NCBI GenBank assembly: GCA_018136815.1
Contig: CM030932.1
Coordinates: 2,897,019 to 2,961,018, forward strand
Source of the DNA: Isochrysis galbana
Lineage: Eukaryota; Haptophyta; Isochrysidales; Isochrysidaceae
DNA length: 64,000 bases
Direction of reading: 5' to 3'
Part shown: positions 29,085 through 40,315 of the stretch, one piece after another
Position numbering within the stretch: the first letter of the stretch is position 1
Layout: each line of letters starts with the position of its first letter
Notes under the pieces: model-generated
Seen by the model: only the letters and a program-made list of their open reading frames with translations
What the model was told of the DNA's origin: nothing
Databases searched by the model: none
Position numbers and translations under genes: made by a program

Positions 29085-30935
29085 GTGGGCTGCATGAAGC
29101 TTACTGTGGGACTCCTCTCTCTCGCCTTTGTGGGAGGGCAGAGCCTGCTCGGGCGATGGGGGCAGAGTATGGCCTGGTCGAGCAGCAACCAGTCATTGCC
29201 GCACGTGCACGACAAGCAGCTCGTCGTGCCAGAACTCTTCGACGGGAGCGAAGCGCCCCTCTACACGCAGCGTGAGCAGTGGCCCCGTCCCCCAGCGATC
29301 AATGTCTACCCGGGCGTCGACAAGTTGCCGGCGCGGTGCCTGCAGCCGACGCTGCCGAGCAATGAGACCAATTCAAGGGCGCCAAATGGCGCAATTACCG
29401 GCGCGTGCTTCCAGCTTAATCTTCGCGGGCCCGATGAGACCCAGCCTGTCTTGCCAACCATCTTCATCCCGGGCTTCCCCAAGTCGGCGACCACTTGGCT
29501 CTTCGACTGCATGCATGTCGCCTTCCGGCCAGAGACGGTGTGCCCGCCTCAGAGTAGTATTTTCGATCCAACGCTCTGGTCCAAGTTGGGGTGCCAGCAT
29601 CGGCGCTATCTTCTGCCCGGCATCTGGTGCAACGTGTTGGGCGGCTGCATGCATCGGAAAGAGCTCTTTTTTTTTGGCGGCGGCTTTGCGAATTACTTCA
29701 ACACGGGCCTCGCCGGTCTCCACGGCCCGGAGCTCCCGCTCGAAATGTTTTTAGCGCAAGACCAACGCTTTGGTGGACGATGGACCCAGCAAGTTGTGCA
29801 CGATGCCGTGAAGCTGCAACGCCTGCAAGGCTTCTGCACTCACCCGAATCACACACATCTGCCAGAGGGCCGTGTACATCCTAGCTGTTGCACCAGCGTC
29901 GCCAGTGTGCCCAAGCGTTGGGAGTGCCGCTGGCACGAGCAGCTGCGACACAAACATGGACGAGTAAAGTCGATGTACTTCCAGAACGCGATGCCTTGGG
30001 TCAAGCCGAAGGAGTTTGACTTTGCGTCGATCGATGCAACTCCCAACTACATGTGCACACCATCGGCGCTTTTCAATATCAAACGTATAGCCTCCAACCC
30101 TTCCAACCTGCGATTTATTGTGGTGATGCGTGACCCGATCATGCGCGCCTTCTCCGAGTGGGCTATGTTCGCACTCGGCTGGGGTTGGGATAAAGAACCC
30201 AATTTCCTCAAGCGCATGCGGTCCCAGATGGCCTCTTTCCGTGCGTGCAATGAGACGCTCTTCCATCGCAACGATATAGTCCGCGGTCTTCCGGATGAAG
30301 AGCTTTTCACGTACGTGAACAAATGCTTTCGTGGCAAGGCGATGGAGTACATCACAAACTCCATCTACCCTGTGTGCGTGCTCGCCGCGTTGCGCGTCTT
30401 TCCACGTGATCAGTTCCTATTTCTCCGATTTGAGGATCTCATGCGCCTCAAGGCACCGGCGCTAGTGCGCCTTCTTGCCAACTTTACTGGGCTCTATACT
30501 GATGATGCCATCATCGACTCGCTGCAGCGGCGTGGACATTGCGAGGCTGGCAGTGCCAAGAAGGTACCCCTATCGTTCGGCAAAGACAGTCGAACCATGG
30601 ACGCGCGACAGGTGCTCGGCGAGACCATGGGCGAGTTCGAAGCCTTCTTCAAGCCCTACGACGAACTATTGCAGGAGTTGGTACACCCAGAGTTTGTTTG
30701 GACAAAGAAGACGCACCTGCTTTCGGCAGACAAGCTTAGGAATACTTCGCCAGCCAGGAAGGTGGCGGACGTGGCAACGATAGCCGCGAAGGCTGCAGGG
30801 AGAGGGGCAGCTCGAGGAAATGTGAGACCTTTGAGACGCGAGGATGTGGCTCGGGGAGGTGTTGGAGGGTCGCTTGGAGGATCCGCAAGGGGGAGAGGGT
30901 CCGCAAGAGAGCGAGGTGGACCGCCACCTTCATGA
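29085..30935 (+). CDS. Golgi-type sulfotransferase
   Basis: Intronless, 616 residues. Carbohydrate-type sulfotransferases move sulfate from PAPS to sugar chains in the Golgi lumen. The N-terminus (MKLTVGLLSLAFVGG) is a short hydrophobic signal or anchor. The PAPS 5'-phosphosulfate loop is PGFPKSATTW with K133 as the likely catalytic Lys, and the 3'-phosphate site is VVMRDPIMRAFSEW with the Arg near 349 and a Ser eight residues on. Paired Cys and several N-x-S/T sites fit a secreted fold. The last 50 residues are Arg/Gly-rich low complexity and may not be functional. The start could also be the ATG at 29094. The substrate cannot be told; cell-surface polysaccharide or scale sulfation is plausible in an alga. 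Confidence 0.87.
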   Translation: MGCMKLTVGLLSLAFVGGQSLLGRWGQSMAWSSSNQSLPHVHDKQLVVPELFDGSEAPLYTQREQWPRPPAINVYPGVDKLPARCLQPTLPSNETNSRAPNGAITGACFQLNLRGPDETQPVLPTIFIPGFPKSATTWLFDCMHVAFRPETVCPPQSSIFDPTLWSKLGCQHRRYLLPGIWCNVLGGCMHRKELFFFGGGFANYFNTGLAGLHGPELPLEMFLAQDQRFGGRWTQQVVHDAVKLQRLQGFCTHPNHTHLPEGRVHPSCCTSVASVPKRWECRWHEQLRHKHGRVKSMYFQNAMPWVKPKEFDFASIDATPNYMCTPSALFNIKRIASNPSNLRFIVVMRDPIMRAFSEWAMFALGWGWDKEPNFLKRMRSQMASFRACNETLFHRNDIVRGLPDEELFTYVNKCFRGKAMEYITNSIYPVCVLAALRVFPRDQFLFLRFEDLMRLKAPALVRLLANFTGLYTDDAIIDSLQRRGHCEAGSAKKVPLSFGKDSRTMDARQVLGETMGEFEAFFKPYDELLQELVHPEFVWTKKTHLLSADKLRNTSPARKVADVATIAAKAAGRGAARGNVRPLRREDVARGGVGGSLGGSARGRGSARERGGPPPS

Positions 30936-31170
30936 GCATTACATGGGCGTGTGGCCATGAGCACGAGCGATAATGTTGAGAGTTGCATAACGCATTGATA
31001 AAGCATGCTTTATGACAACCACGCATGCGCACGGTGTGCACAGCCTGGGTGTTTCGCATGTTCATATTTCGCTTGCTTGTATCTTGGATCTTAGATGGCC
31101 TGCTTGATCTATGTTTGCAATCCTTCATCTCGTCATAGCAACTAAGTTTATACTCGGTTCACCCATGGGG

Positions 31171-31983
31171 GGTGTCGCGGCTGGTTTGTGACGCGGTTAG
31201 GGGGAAAGCCGCCCTTAGGTTTCCCCAAGGGAGCCTCTCTCCCTTGCGCTTGGTTTCCCCCCTTCGCGAGTTTTGGTTTCGCTTCGTCCGCGTCCCCTCC
31301 GTCCGATCGGGATCTCGCGCGCACTCGCCCTTCCTTGACAGAGAGCGAGGCCCTTTCTCAAGTTATCAAACTCGCTTTTCAACGCGCCGCCGCCCACTGT
31401 GCCGCCCACGTAATGCCGAAAGATATCGTCGAGGCGGCACAGCTCGCTCTTCGGCCTGGCCAACCGCCTGAATCTCCGGCTCAGGTGCTGTCCATCCACT
31501 TCGACGAAATTTGTGCCACGCTCGGCGACATTAGGTGTGACGTCGAGGCCGTGCAGACCGATGGCATCTCGTCCCCTCGCGTCTTGGTTATCGGCGAGAC
31601 GAGTGGAGTGGTCTCGTCCATGTTTCTGCTTGCTGGCGCTGATGTGGCGACGTGTGAGCTCTGTTTCCGTCCGAAGTCGACTATATTCCGCACTTCGACG
31701 GGGACGCAGATCTCGTCCAAGACCTCGGGTGGGACTTAAGTATCTCGCACCCGCCGTGCACCTATCTCTCGAACGCTGGCCTAAGGTGGATCCACTCCAA
31801 CCCATAGCGCATGTCCGACACGATTTCGGCAGGCTTGCGCAATTTCGCCGTCACTTGAACGCGAGGGCTCCGTTTTTGGCAGTAGAGAACCCGAAGATGC
31901 ACCATTACGCCAAATCGCTACTCGGGGGTCTCGATGCTACGCAATACGTCCATCCATGGCAAAATGGAACGGGACAGGAATAA
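31171..31983 (+). pseudogene. Broken methyltransferase-domain remnant of a retroelement
   Basis: A diverged relative of the leader and methyltransferase part of the chromovirus Pol. Recognisable blocks: HFDEICATLGDI, RVLVIGETSGVVSSMFLLAG (31582-31650), HPPCTYLSNAGLRW (about 31747), FLAVENPKMH (about 31876) and VHPWQNGTGQE. The frame shifts near 31660 and stops occur near 31737 and 31806, so no product is made. The catalytic PPC and ENP are kept. Protein identity to the Pol domain is only moderate, so it comes from a different element family. No protease or RT follows it. Confidence 0.75.
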
Positions 31984-32612
31984 GGAGGGAATCTTTCGAA
32001 AACCCTTAAGTGATTTGATGAAGACCGAAGTAAAATAGCGCCACGATATAATCCAACGGCCAACACCTGAGGGGGAATCAGGGTCACGCAAGGGGGCGGT
32101 TCCTTGCACCGGCGATACCTGATCGCGCGACTGAGCTTAAAATGCGAGGAGCACGCAAGGAAGTAAGCCAGGTGAGGGGCAAGCAGGCGGCAAGGGAGGC
32201 GACAAAGGAGGTGAGGGCAACAAGGGCAAATGGACGAATGTAGAACCCTGCGACGGTGACTCGTGGCTAGCCTGCAAGGAGGGAACATAGAAACGCAAAC
32301 AACTTCTAAAACAAAAAGGTCGATCGCGGATGCGACAGTGTCTGAGGCCAGAGGCCAGACAGAGGGGGCGAGGTGCACGAGGAGCCCTCCCATGCCCCAT
32401 ACTCTAAGAGTAGGTTCGGTTGATTAATAAGTGTTTCGACCAAGCTCTAAAGCTCTCGCCGCCCAGATCCTTTGGGGTGTGACGGACAGGTTCTATCATC
32501 GGCTCATACACTCTCGCCGCTCATCCCGCCCCCTTCAACATTAAAAGTTGGCTGCTTCTTGCGCACATTAGAATGACAGACAATCGCCGGGCTCCTAGCA
32601 ACAGTGTCAAAT
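31984..32612. other. Intergenic, no gene seen
   Basis: No supported coding frame or clear repeat; this is the 3' flank of the CobW-type gene on the minus strand. Confidence 0.5.
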
Positions 32613-35440
32613 TCATGCTTCAAGGCAAGCATCTAGCAAGCTAGTGATGGCCGTCTCATCAAGGCCGGCGCCAATGAAGACGATTTCCTGCCGTCGGTCT
32701 CCCCCATCGCCCGAGAAGTCTTCAAGGATGTTGTCAATGTGAGTTGAGGGCCATTGATCCCGATGGATTGACGCCCACCAGCGACCCATTTCAGACAACT
32801 CCAGCCTCTTGCCAGCCTGCCGATGGTCGAGACGAGCGAACATGTGGTCAACGAAGAGAAGATTGCTTTTCGTGATGCCCCTTAGGACTTGGTCCCACCC
32901 CAACAAGCGTTCGCTGTCCGAATGAGGTCGAGGCAGCTAGGCGCTCGGCGGCAAGGAGAAAGAAGACAAGGAATGGAACATAGGCACGAGCCGCACTACT
33001 TAGCGGGCCCGAAACTCACCTGTGACCAAAAGTAGGCGACATCGTCCCCGCCAGAGATCCACACAAAGCCCTTGGAGCGAACAAGGCCTTTAAATGGTGC
33101 CACCGATGCGGAAGCGAGCTCGTCGCTGCGAGGAGCTTGCTTGATGGCCGATGGGACGTCCGAGAGGAAGGGTAGCTGTTCAATCAAGGTGCAGAGCTTG
33201 GACCGATCGAACGGCTTCCGGCGAGAGTAAACGAAAGTGCGGATGCCTACAAACATAGTGCGGGCCAGGGGAGCGTTGAATGTCCTAACCAACGGGCCAC
33301 AAACGGCGTGCCGTGAGGACCTCGTTGATAGCAAGCTAACTTCCGGGTATCAAGATGAGACTTGTTGTCGTTTTATTCGTACAATGCCAATGCGACGGCG
33401 ACGATTAGATGCTGCAACAGTACATACACGCTAGCAGGGGCGCTCAAATATGCCCCAACCTTGAATCGCCATGCGTTCGGGCCGCGCGCATCAACGTGCT
33501 GCGGCGCACCGAATCGTTTCGCCGCCGTCGTCTCTTGGCGGGACACGTGCGAATGATCGTGTGTTGGATCGGTGCAGCCTGGGTCCGAGCAAGCTGTCGC
33601 ATCGGTGTGCGAATGCTGGTGATTATGCGTAGGGTCCGTGCAGTCCGGATCGGAGCACGCGGCTGCGTGAGCATGCGAGTGATCATGAGAAGGATCAGCG
33701 CAGTCTAGGTCCGAGCATGGAGCGGCCCCTGAATGCGAATGGTCGTGATGCGAATGATTATGTGAGGGATCTGTGCAGTCGGGGTCTGAGCAAGCCTCGC
33801 CGGCGCCCTTTGCAGATTCGGCTTGTGCAGCGCCCTGCTTTTTAATAAGCCAGTTGGCCCAGTCAACCGATGATTTGTGGTCCATCACCTGCACACGCAG
33901 AGGTGAAGGAAGATCAACATCCACTGGCGGCGTGTCGTGCCTCGACAAACCTCTTCCGGTAGCCTGTGGCAGCCTTGACGCCTCTTCGCAGCCAGGAAAT
34001 GGCACACCGCGGCAGCGCCATCCCGTCATTAGACGGCCCAATGTCTTGCAACAATCAGCGCACCTCATTGGAGGCGGCCACACCATCCTCTCTCCTGTCG
34101 ACTAGGATGGACGAAAGTGGGACGGCTCCATACTTTGCGCGGTGTAATGCTGCGAAGCCGTTGAGAGACGTGAGAATGTCCTCAAGCCTACATACGGGAT
34201 GAAGTCGACTTGTCAAGCACAACGCACTTGACGAAGGGGCGCGCGAACAGGACAACTTCTTGGTACCCAATGCATGAGCCCAAATTTAATGAAGCACACC
34301 CATGGCGGACAGTGGCCAGCGGCCACTTGTTGCGCTAGTGGCCAAAGGCCGATTGTGTGCATGCGCACTGCTGGGGCGGGGCAAGTAAGCGCACTCACTC
34401 GACGAGCTCCGGCTCACTTGCAACGTCCACCTTATTCATGACAATTACGTCGGCCGTCTCAACTTGCTCAACAAGCAGCTGAACGACGCCCATATTGGCC
34501 ACCGCTGGCTCGGCAATTCCAATGGCTGAAAGTGGCTCTTGAGGAGTTGCGTCCGGACCCAAAAGGTCAGGACGATCGGCTATGGCCTCCGAAGACTGGT
34601 ACTCGGTGAGGAAGCCGGACGCGTCAACGACCGTCACCATGTTCTCCAAGCGTAGGCATCGCATTAGTGGCCAGTCCATTGCAGCAGCCTCCTGAAACAT
34701 TGCACGCAACAGCCGTGGCTCTGCGACACCGCTCGACTCAACGATGATGTGATCATACGGCGAGCCTGAGCAGCGGCACACGTCGGCTCAGTATGCGGAC
34801 GAATTCAAAGTTCTTGATGCGGCGCGCGTGTCCCGGACCATGCGCAGGAATACTTATGGTCTTGCAGAAGCTGCAGGGCATGAATGGGATGGCAGCCCAG
34901 TCTCGGATGAGGCGTCCTCACAGCGCGCACCCCGCATAAAGGAGAGGGAGATGAGCTCGGCAAGCGAAGAGAGCAGGTCGTCTCCGGCCGAGCAGCACGC
35001 ACAGCCATTGGAGAGCTGGACCATGTCCTCGCCCCACGCGTCGAGCTCACTGCCACGGGTCACCAGCTTTGCGTCAATGTTGACCGCTGCCACGTCATTG
35101 ACCACCACGCCCACCTGCGCCAAAGTGGGATGGCCCGTAGGCAAGATTGGGTGGTGAGACTGCTCCAATGCGCGGCCGCCGCGCGCCTTCTGCCGTCTTC
35201 CCAGGCCGCGCCAGAGCTGACCTTGGTGCCTTCTTTGTTGTTGAGCACATGCGAGAGAAGACTCGTCTTGCCCGCGCCGAGAAAGCCGGAGAGGATGGTC
35301 ATGGGGATGGGTGAGAGCGGCGGCGCGCCGCTCGCATCCGCGCCTTCCGAGAGCACTGGCCGGCCCCCGCGACCGCCGCGCACGCCCACGTGCAGCGCGA
35401 GCGGAGAGAGGAAGAGCAGGGCGACGCCGCCCACACCCAT
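32613..35440 (-). CDS. CobW/ZNG1-type metal-chaperone GTPase
   Basis: Seven exons on the minus strand: 35440-35222, 35114-34931, 34765-34399, 34187-34064, 33888-33510, 33246-33020, 32816-32613. All are GT-AG with matching phases, giving 567 residues. COG0523 GTPases such as ZNG1 deliver zinc or other metals to client enzymes. Features: a hydrophobic then Arg/Gly-rich N-terminus (possible targeting signal), P-loop GFLGAGKT 52-59, metal site GCACC 110-114 (family GCxCC), ESSGVAEP, the NKVD guanine motif, and the CobW C-terminal domain (FVYSRRKPF to GDRRQEIVFIG). Between the two domains, residues about 331-412 hold four Cys/His repeats of the form CSDPDCTDPSHNHSH, a much larger metal-binding insert than the short His run usual in the family. 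Exon joins were chosen to restore conserved blocks. Confidence 0.92.
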
Positions 35441-36112
35441 CTTGCAAAGCCGCGCCAGGAAGCGGCGGGGACTCTGGAATTTCTAAGTTCTATCGCGGAT
35501 TACATTGTAGGTTGCCAATTCTGCTCGCCTGGCGCACAAGGAGTAAAGGTAAGTAATAAGTCAGAGTGGAGCGTGTAGTGGACTTGGCGGTCGTAGTGTA
35601 TTCTATAGAAGTCTGTTAATATATATCTCCATGCTTGTGTGTTAAAAGAAATTCTTGAAGGTGTCCGCTATGCTACTACTGACTCGCATTCGCACACGAT
35701 CGCGTCGCCATCGCCTATCTATACCACTACCCACTACCACTCACTACTCTCCCTTCCACTCCTCCACTCCCACTCCCCCCCTCGTTGCTCGTTGCTTTTT
35801 CTTCGGTTTTGGGGGGTCGGCCCCATGTACACTACTTTGGGCCTCGCGTTCACGCGTTGGGGGGAGGGGAGGGGCAGGCCTCGTGTTTATGTCTTAGGTG
35901 AATTTGGGTAAAGACAAAGACCAAAAGCGTTCAATTATCCCCATCCCTGCTACCAGTCCCTGCTATGTGGGGGCCCGGCCTTCCGGCCTTAGTGGGTTTC
36001 TTGGGTTGAGGCGTTACGCCCCCCTATTCTTGTTTCTATCCTTGGTCACTCTGTCCTACATTGTTTTTTCTTGTCCAATTATATGCTTAATTTTTAATCG
36101 CTCTAATAATAA
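35441..36112. other. Intergenic, no gene seen
   Basis: Upstream side of the CobW-type gene, with CACTACC-type short repeats near 35720-35780. No supported gene. Confidence 0.5.
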
Positions 36113-36114
36113 TA

Positions 36115-37399
36115 CTACCTCCGTTCCAAAACTGAGATGCCTCGCACGCTTTGGGTTGAATGGAAGGGCCACAAACTTCAACTAGGGGCTCCATCAAAGG
36201 TATGGTGTTGGGGAGGGTACATTGGGGCTTAACATAAGAGCGCTGGTAAGGTCATTAGTACGCGGCTATCGGCCCTATCGGATAAAGGTACCCAGCTTTC
36301 TAGGTCTAGGACCAGTCCTAGAAACTAGGACGGACTTTGCTAGGTGAGAGCATGAGCATACCATCTTATTTTGTCCCAAACCTTGGCTATTGAGTTACCA
36401 CATGCATGTCCTCATTAAATGTTCCAGGTGTACCTAGGCACCATTCCCTCAGCAACACCAAGTTTTGTGAAGCGTTTACGGGTCACCTGGTCGGAATTGC
36501 TGCTTGTCCTAGAAACGGGAGAAATGGCTGATACCACCCAATGGGGAGCTCTTCTACCCATGGTCCCCAGGAGATGAAATGTTGCTTTGACTGCCCTCTT
36601 TGAGACCTTCAGTGACCACCAAGCTTGGTCTTGTCATCTAAGTGTCCAATCCGCTAGCCTACTGCTCCAAAAGGTCTAAAATAAAACTCCTCTGGTGCGA
36701 GCGGACGCTAGAGTGCAGCACCGCATGCTGAATGTGGTAGCAAAAGTAAGCAAAGGCAAGCTCCGCAGAGTTGGTCATGGGGAGAGCTAAGGTTGAATGG
36801 GATGTGGAGATGGTTTGCTTCAGGTGATGGGATGTCTCATAAGCTCACCATAGGCTATAATGGAGGCATGATCGGCAGAGTCCTAGAAATCCAAGAATTT
36901 TCTAGGACGTGGTCCTAGTTTCTAGGACGGAATTTTTGTCCGCTATGCCTAGTGCCAATGCGACAAGCATACGCACTCTATTCACTGTCTAAACGAACGC
37001 TCCGTGCGGCAAATCATACACTCATTCCCACCATCTACCTCCACAATCTTTGCCAACACCCAGCGCTTGGTGTCAAACAAATGCCTGCGCCAAGGTGAGA
37101 TGTTATAAGCGTGTTCATGGAGCACTCTCTCGAACCAACTCCTTTGCCTCCTCAGGGCCAGAGGGCAAAAGCGCGGCAGCCAGCCACCCGCGCCGGTTCG
37201 CGCCGCGCGCAACTTTATCGCACCTTTATGAAATGAAAACTCATCATTTCTTTTGTTTTCGTCATGCTGTCTTCTCTTCCATCGCATCTGGCATACGCCC
37301 CAATAATGTACCCGCAACATGTCTCGATCATTCGAATCTCATTTTGTGACCCCCTCTAAGAGACATTTCCCTGGATCCTGAGTTTTGGAACGGAGGTAG
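36115..37399. mobile_element. Stowaway-like Tc1/mariner MITE, nested
   Basis: Terminal inverted repeats of 22 bp with one mismatch: left CTACCTCCGTTCCAAAACT at 36115 and its reverse complement ending at 37399. Both sides carry a TA dinucleotide (36113-36114 and 37400-37401), the target duplication of Tc1/mariner elements. A 660-bp repeat (36283-36942) is inserted inside; without it the element is about 625 bp. No intact transposase frame is seen, so it is non-autonomous. Confidence 0.85.
36283..36942 (+). repeat. Hairpin-ended repeat, copy 1
   Basis: Nearly identical to 37928-38582. Both ends carry the perfect hairpin GTCCTAG-AAA-CTAGGAC (inverted as GTCCTAG-TTT-CTAGGAC at the right end). 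There is no coding frame. It lies inside the Stowaway-like element, so it inserted later. Confidence 0.88.
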
Positions 37400-37927
37400 T
37401 AATAAATAATGTTATATCCAAGCCAACCCCACTAGCTAAGACATATTGGACATAATAAAAAAACATCTGAAGATTCGGGCTACTCACGCTAGCTATACGG
37501 GTCTACGTACTCACGGTACTCACTTACGACATCGCCCATACCCCAGTTTACTCACTCCCTTACACCACCCCCTTCATTCCTTTGTCTTTGGTATCGGTAT
37601 CGGGGGGGGGGGGGGGGCGCGTGCATTACAACGGGCCAAGTGCAGGGGGTGGGCTGGGCAGACCTGCTGATGTGGTGTTCCTGTTCCTGTGGCAAAACAA
37701 ACATATAAACGCCTGTTGCATGTGACACTTTGTGCCCCTGGGAGGTCTCGGCCCCCTCTTCTCGCGTGTTTTTCAAGTACCGCCGCGTTTTCGCGGCCTT
37801 CGTGTGTCGCTCGGGGTGTCGGCCTGTAAACATACCGTAAACAGGCGTGAGTCTTACCTTTTCTTGGGTCAGACGTGTCGTTTTTTTGTCGTTCTTTTCT
37901 CGCGGTTCTCTTCGTTCTCTTACCGGC
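37400..37927. other. Spacer between element copies
   Basis: Contains a 17-bp poly-G run near 37600 and the motif CCAACCCCACTAGCTAA, which recurs at about 43095. No gene is seen. Confidence 0.5.
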
Positions 37928-38582
37928 TAAAGGTACCCAGCTTTCTAGGACCAGTCCTAGAAATTAGGACGGACTTTGCTAGGTGAGAGCATGAGCATAC
38001 CATCTTATTTTGTCCCAAACCTTGGCTATTGAGTTACCACATGCATGTCCTCATTAAATGTTCCAGGTGTACCTAGGCACCATTCCCTCAGCAACACCAA
38101 GTTTTGTGAAGCGTTTACGGGTCACCTGGTCGGAATTGCTGCTTGTCCTAGAAACGGGAGAAATGGCTGATACCACCCAATGGGGAGCTCTTCTACCCAT
38201 GGTCCCCAGGAGATGAAATGTTGCTTTGACTGCCCTCTTTGAGACCTTCAGTGACCACCAAGCTTGGTCTTGTCATCTAAGTGTCCAATCCGCTAGCCTA
38301 CTGCTCCAAAAGGTCTAAAATAAAACTCCTCTGGTGCGAGCGGACGCCCGAGTGCAGCACCGCATGCTGAATGTGGTAGCAAAAGTAAGCAAAGACAAGC
38401 TCCGCAGAGTTGGTCATGGGGAGAGCTAAGGTTGAATGGGATGTGGAGATGGTTTGCTTCAGGTGATGGGATGTCTCATAAGCTCACCATAGGCTATAAT
38501 GGAGGCATGATCGGCAGAGTCCTAGAAATCCAAGAATTTTCTAGGACGTGGTCCTAGTTTCTAGGACGGAATTTTTTGTCCG
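37928..38582 (+). repeat. Hairpin-ended repeat, copy 2
   Basis: Same orientation and about 98% like copy 1 by eye; lacks a few bases at the left hairpin. Shared borders are TAAAGGTACCCAGC and TTTTGTCCG. Confidence 0.88.
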
Positions 38583-38900
38583 TTACGGGCTAGCGATGCC
38601 TGCGCGCGCCATGGCACCCCTCTGAAGGGACCCTCGGGTCCCCCCAGGGGGCCATCTGGGCCAGCTCAGGGGGCAGTGGAGGCTGGGGCTGAGCCCCTGG
38701 CCTCTCCGGCCTCTCCCTCGCTGGCCTCGCTGGCCCTGGGTGCCCTCCTGGCGACTCAGGTGGTCTGTGGCTCAGTGATGGAGTGGGGGGTCAGTACGAT
38801 CGAGGGCCAGTGCAGGCGAATGCGTGCGGCGCGCGGCGCGCGCTCGGCGAGGGTCTGTGCCAGAGTGATGTCAGCTCAGCCCCTGATTAAAGCTAATTGG
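38583..38900 (+). repeat. Repeat A core fragment
   Basis: Contains the repeat A core (GGGGGCAGTGGAGGCTGGGG) and flanks like those at 43600 and 44570, ending at CTAATTGGACATAACG, which also occurs near 43115. From here to 39140 no gene is seen. Confidence 0.6.
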
Positions 38901-39139
38901 ACATAACGTTTCAGTCCCGGAATGCCGCGGCCTTCCGGGGAGATTCGACGCGCCTCGTAGTGGCTGATGTGACGAATCGACACGGGTGACGACCTCGAGC
39001 GTCCCGACGCCTCGAGGGCTCTAAGAATAGATGATGAGGGATGGATTTTGGGATTTTGGGGTCATTCGATGTGGATTTGTGATTTGTTGTTTTGCCACCC
39101 TTGACCCTTGAAGTGTCGAGTGCGGGCGGTTCTGGCTGT

Positions 39140-39560
39140 GGCTGTCACTGAAGTTGTTGAGTGATTTGGCCATATGGTCCAGGTCCCACCACTTAGAGGA
39201 GCGCGTGGCGCGGTCGGCGGCCGCTGAGTCGAAGAAAAGATTTTCAACGAATTTGTCGAGTTTATTCGTTGTGGTGTTGTGTGTTGTACCCTTGAGCGGC
39301 GTCGTCGAGCGCGCTATGGTTGTAGAAGTTGGGGTTGTCTCTCGGCGGGGGTACCACGTTGGAAATTGTAGTCTTGTAAGAGGTCTTGTTGGCTAGCATC
39401 CCTAGCCACATACACCGGACGAGCCATGCACCAACCGCGCACACCCCCATCGCGGGGTGGGGGCTCCGTTGCCGATGAGGCACGGTCCCTCAGCACTAGG
39501 ATTAAACTACAATTGGACAACAAGAAAACTCTGACAACTACCGTTGAGGTGCTTGCCAGC
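39140..39560 (+). repeat. Dispersed repeat C, copy 1
   Basis: Shared with 63440-63850 and 63862-64000. Conserved blocks are TCCAGGTCCCACCA, TCTCGGCGGGGGTACCACG, TTGGCTAGCATCCCTAGCCA and CGCGCACACCCCCATCGCGG. No coding frame is recognised. Confidence 0.75.
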
Positions 39561-39709
39561 GGCCTATGGCCTTATGTGTCCCGCTGCCCTTGTGCAAGGC
39601 CCTTGTGGGGGTAAGGGCCTTACTTCTAATGGTCTTAAAAGTAATTGTGCCACCCCTTGATACAAAGAGATCGAAACCGCCACGGCGTGGGCTGACGGCG
39701 GTTTCGAGA

Positions 39710-40310
39710 AGAGGAGAGAGAGTAGGAGGAGAGGGAGAGAGGGGGAGGGAAGGAGGGAGGGAGGGAAGAGAGAGAGAGAGCCCGTTCTTCTTTCATCTTA
39801 GAAGATCGGTTGCCATCAGTCGAGCAAGATGTCGTAGGAAGGAGTCCATATTTTCAACTCCCGAGCTTTAGATCTTTGGTCGTCTGATAGTAGCGTAGTC
39901 TACTCCTACATCGAGCAGAGGGAGAGTGGGAGAGTAGTAGGAATACTCGTACTCTTACCAGAGTAGTGGACGTCCTTCTGAGAGGGATTGAGTTCGAGGT
40001 GGGGGGCGGAAGATGGGAATAGAGACGGAGAGGAGAGACTATTTGTGACCACAGACTGCGGAGGGGAAAGAGAGGTTTCGAGAGGGGGGAGAAGGAGAGA
40101 GGGGGGGGGCCAGAGAGAGAGGGGGGGGGCAGAGACAGAACGAGAGGGGAGAGAGGGAGGGAGGGAGGGAGGGAGGGGGAGAGAGAGAGAGTAAGAGGGA
40201 GGGAAAGATCTGGGAGGGGGGGGTTGGGAAGAGACAGACAGGGGGAGGGAGGAGAGAGAAAGAGAGGGAGAGAGGGGGGGGAGAGGGAGGGGGAGAGGGA
40301 GGGAGGGAGT
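39710..40310 (+). repeat. Polypurine tracts upstream of a gene
   Basis: GA-rich runs at 39710-39790 and 40010-40310; the second is over 90% purine with long GGGAGAGA arrays. It ends six bases before the next start codon, so it forms the 5' leader or core promoter. Ser/Pro-rich frames on the minus strand here are compositional. Confidence 0.8.
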
Positions 40311-40315
40311 CCGAG

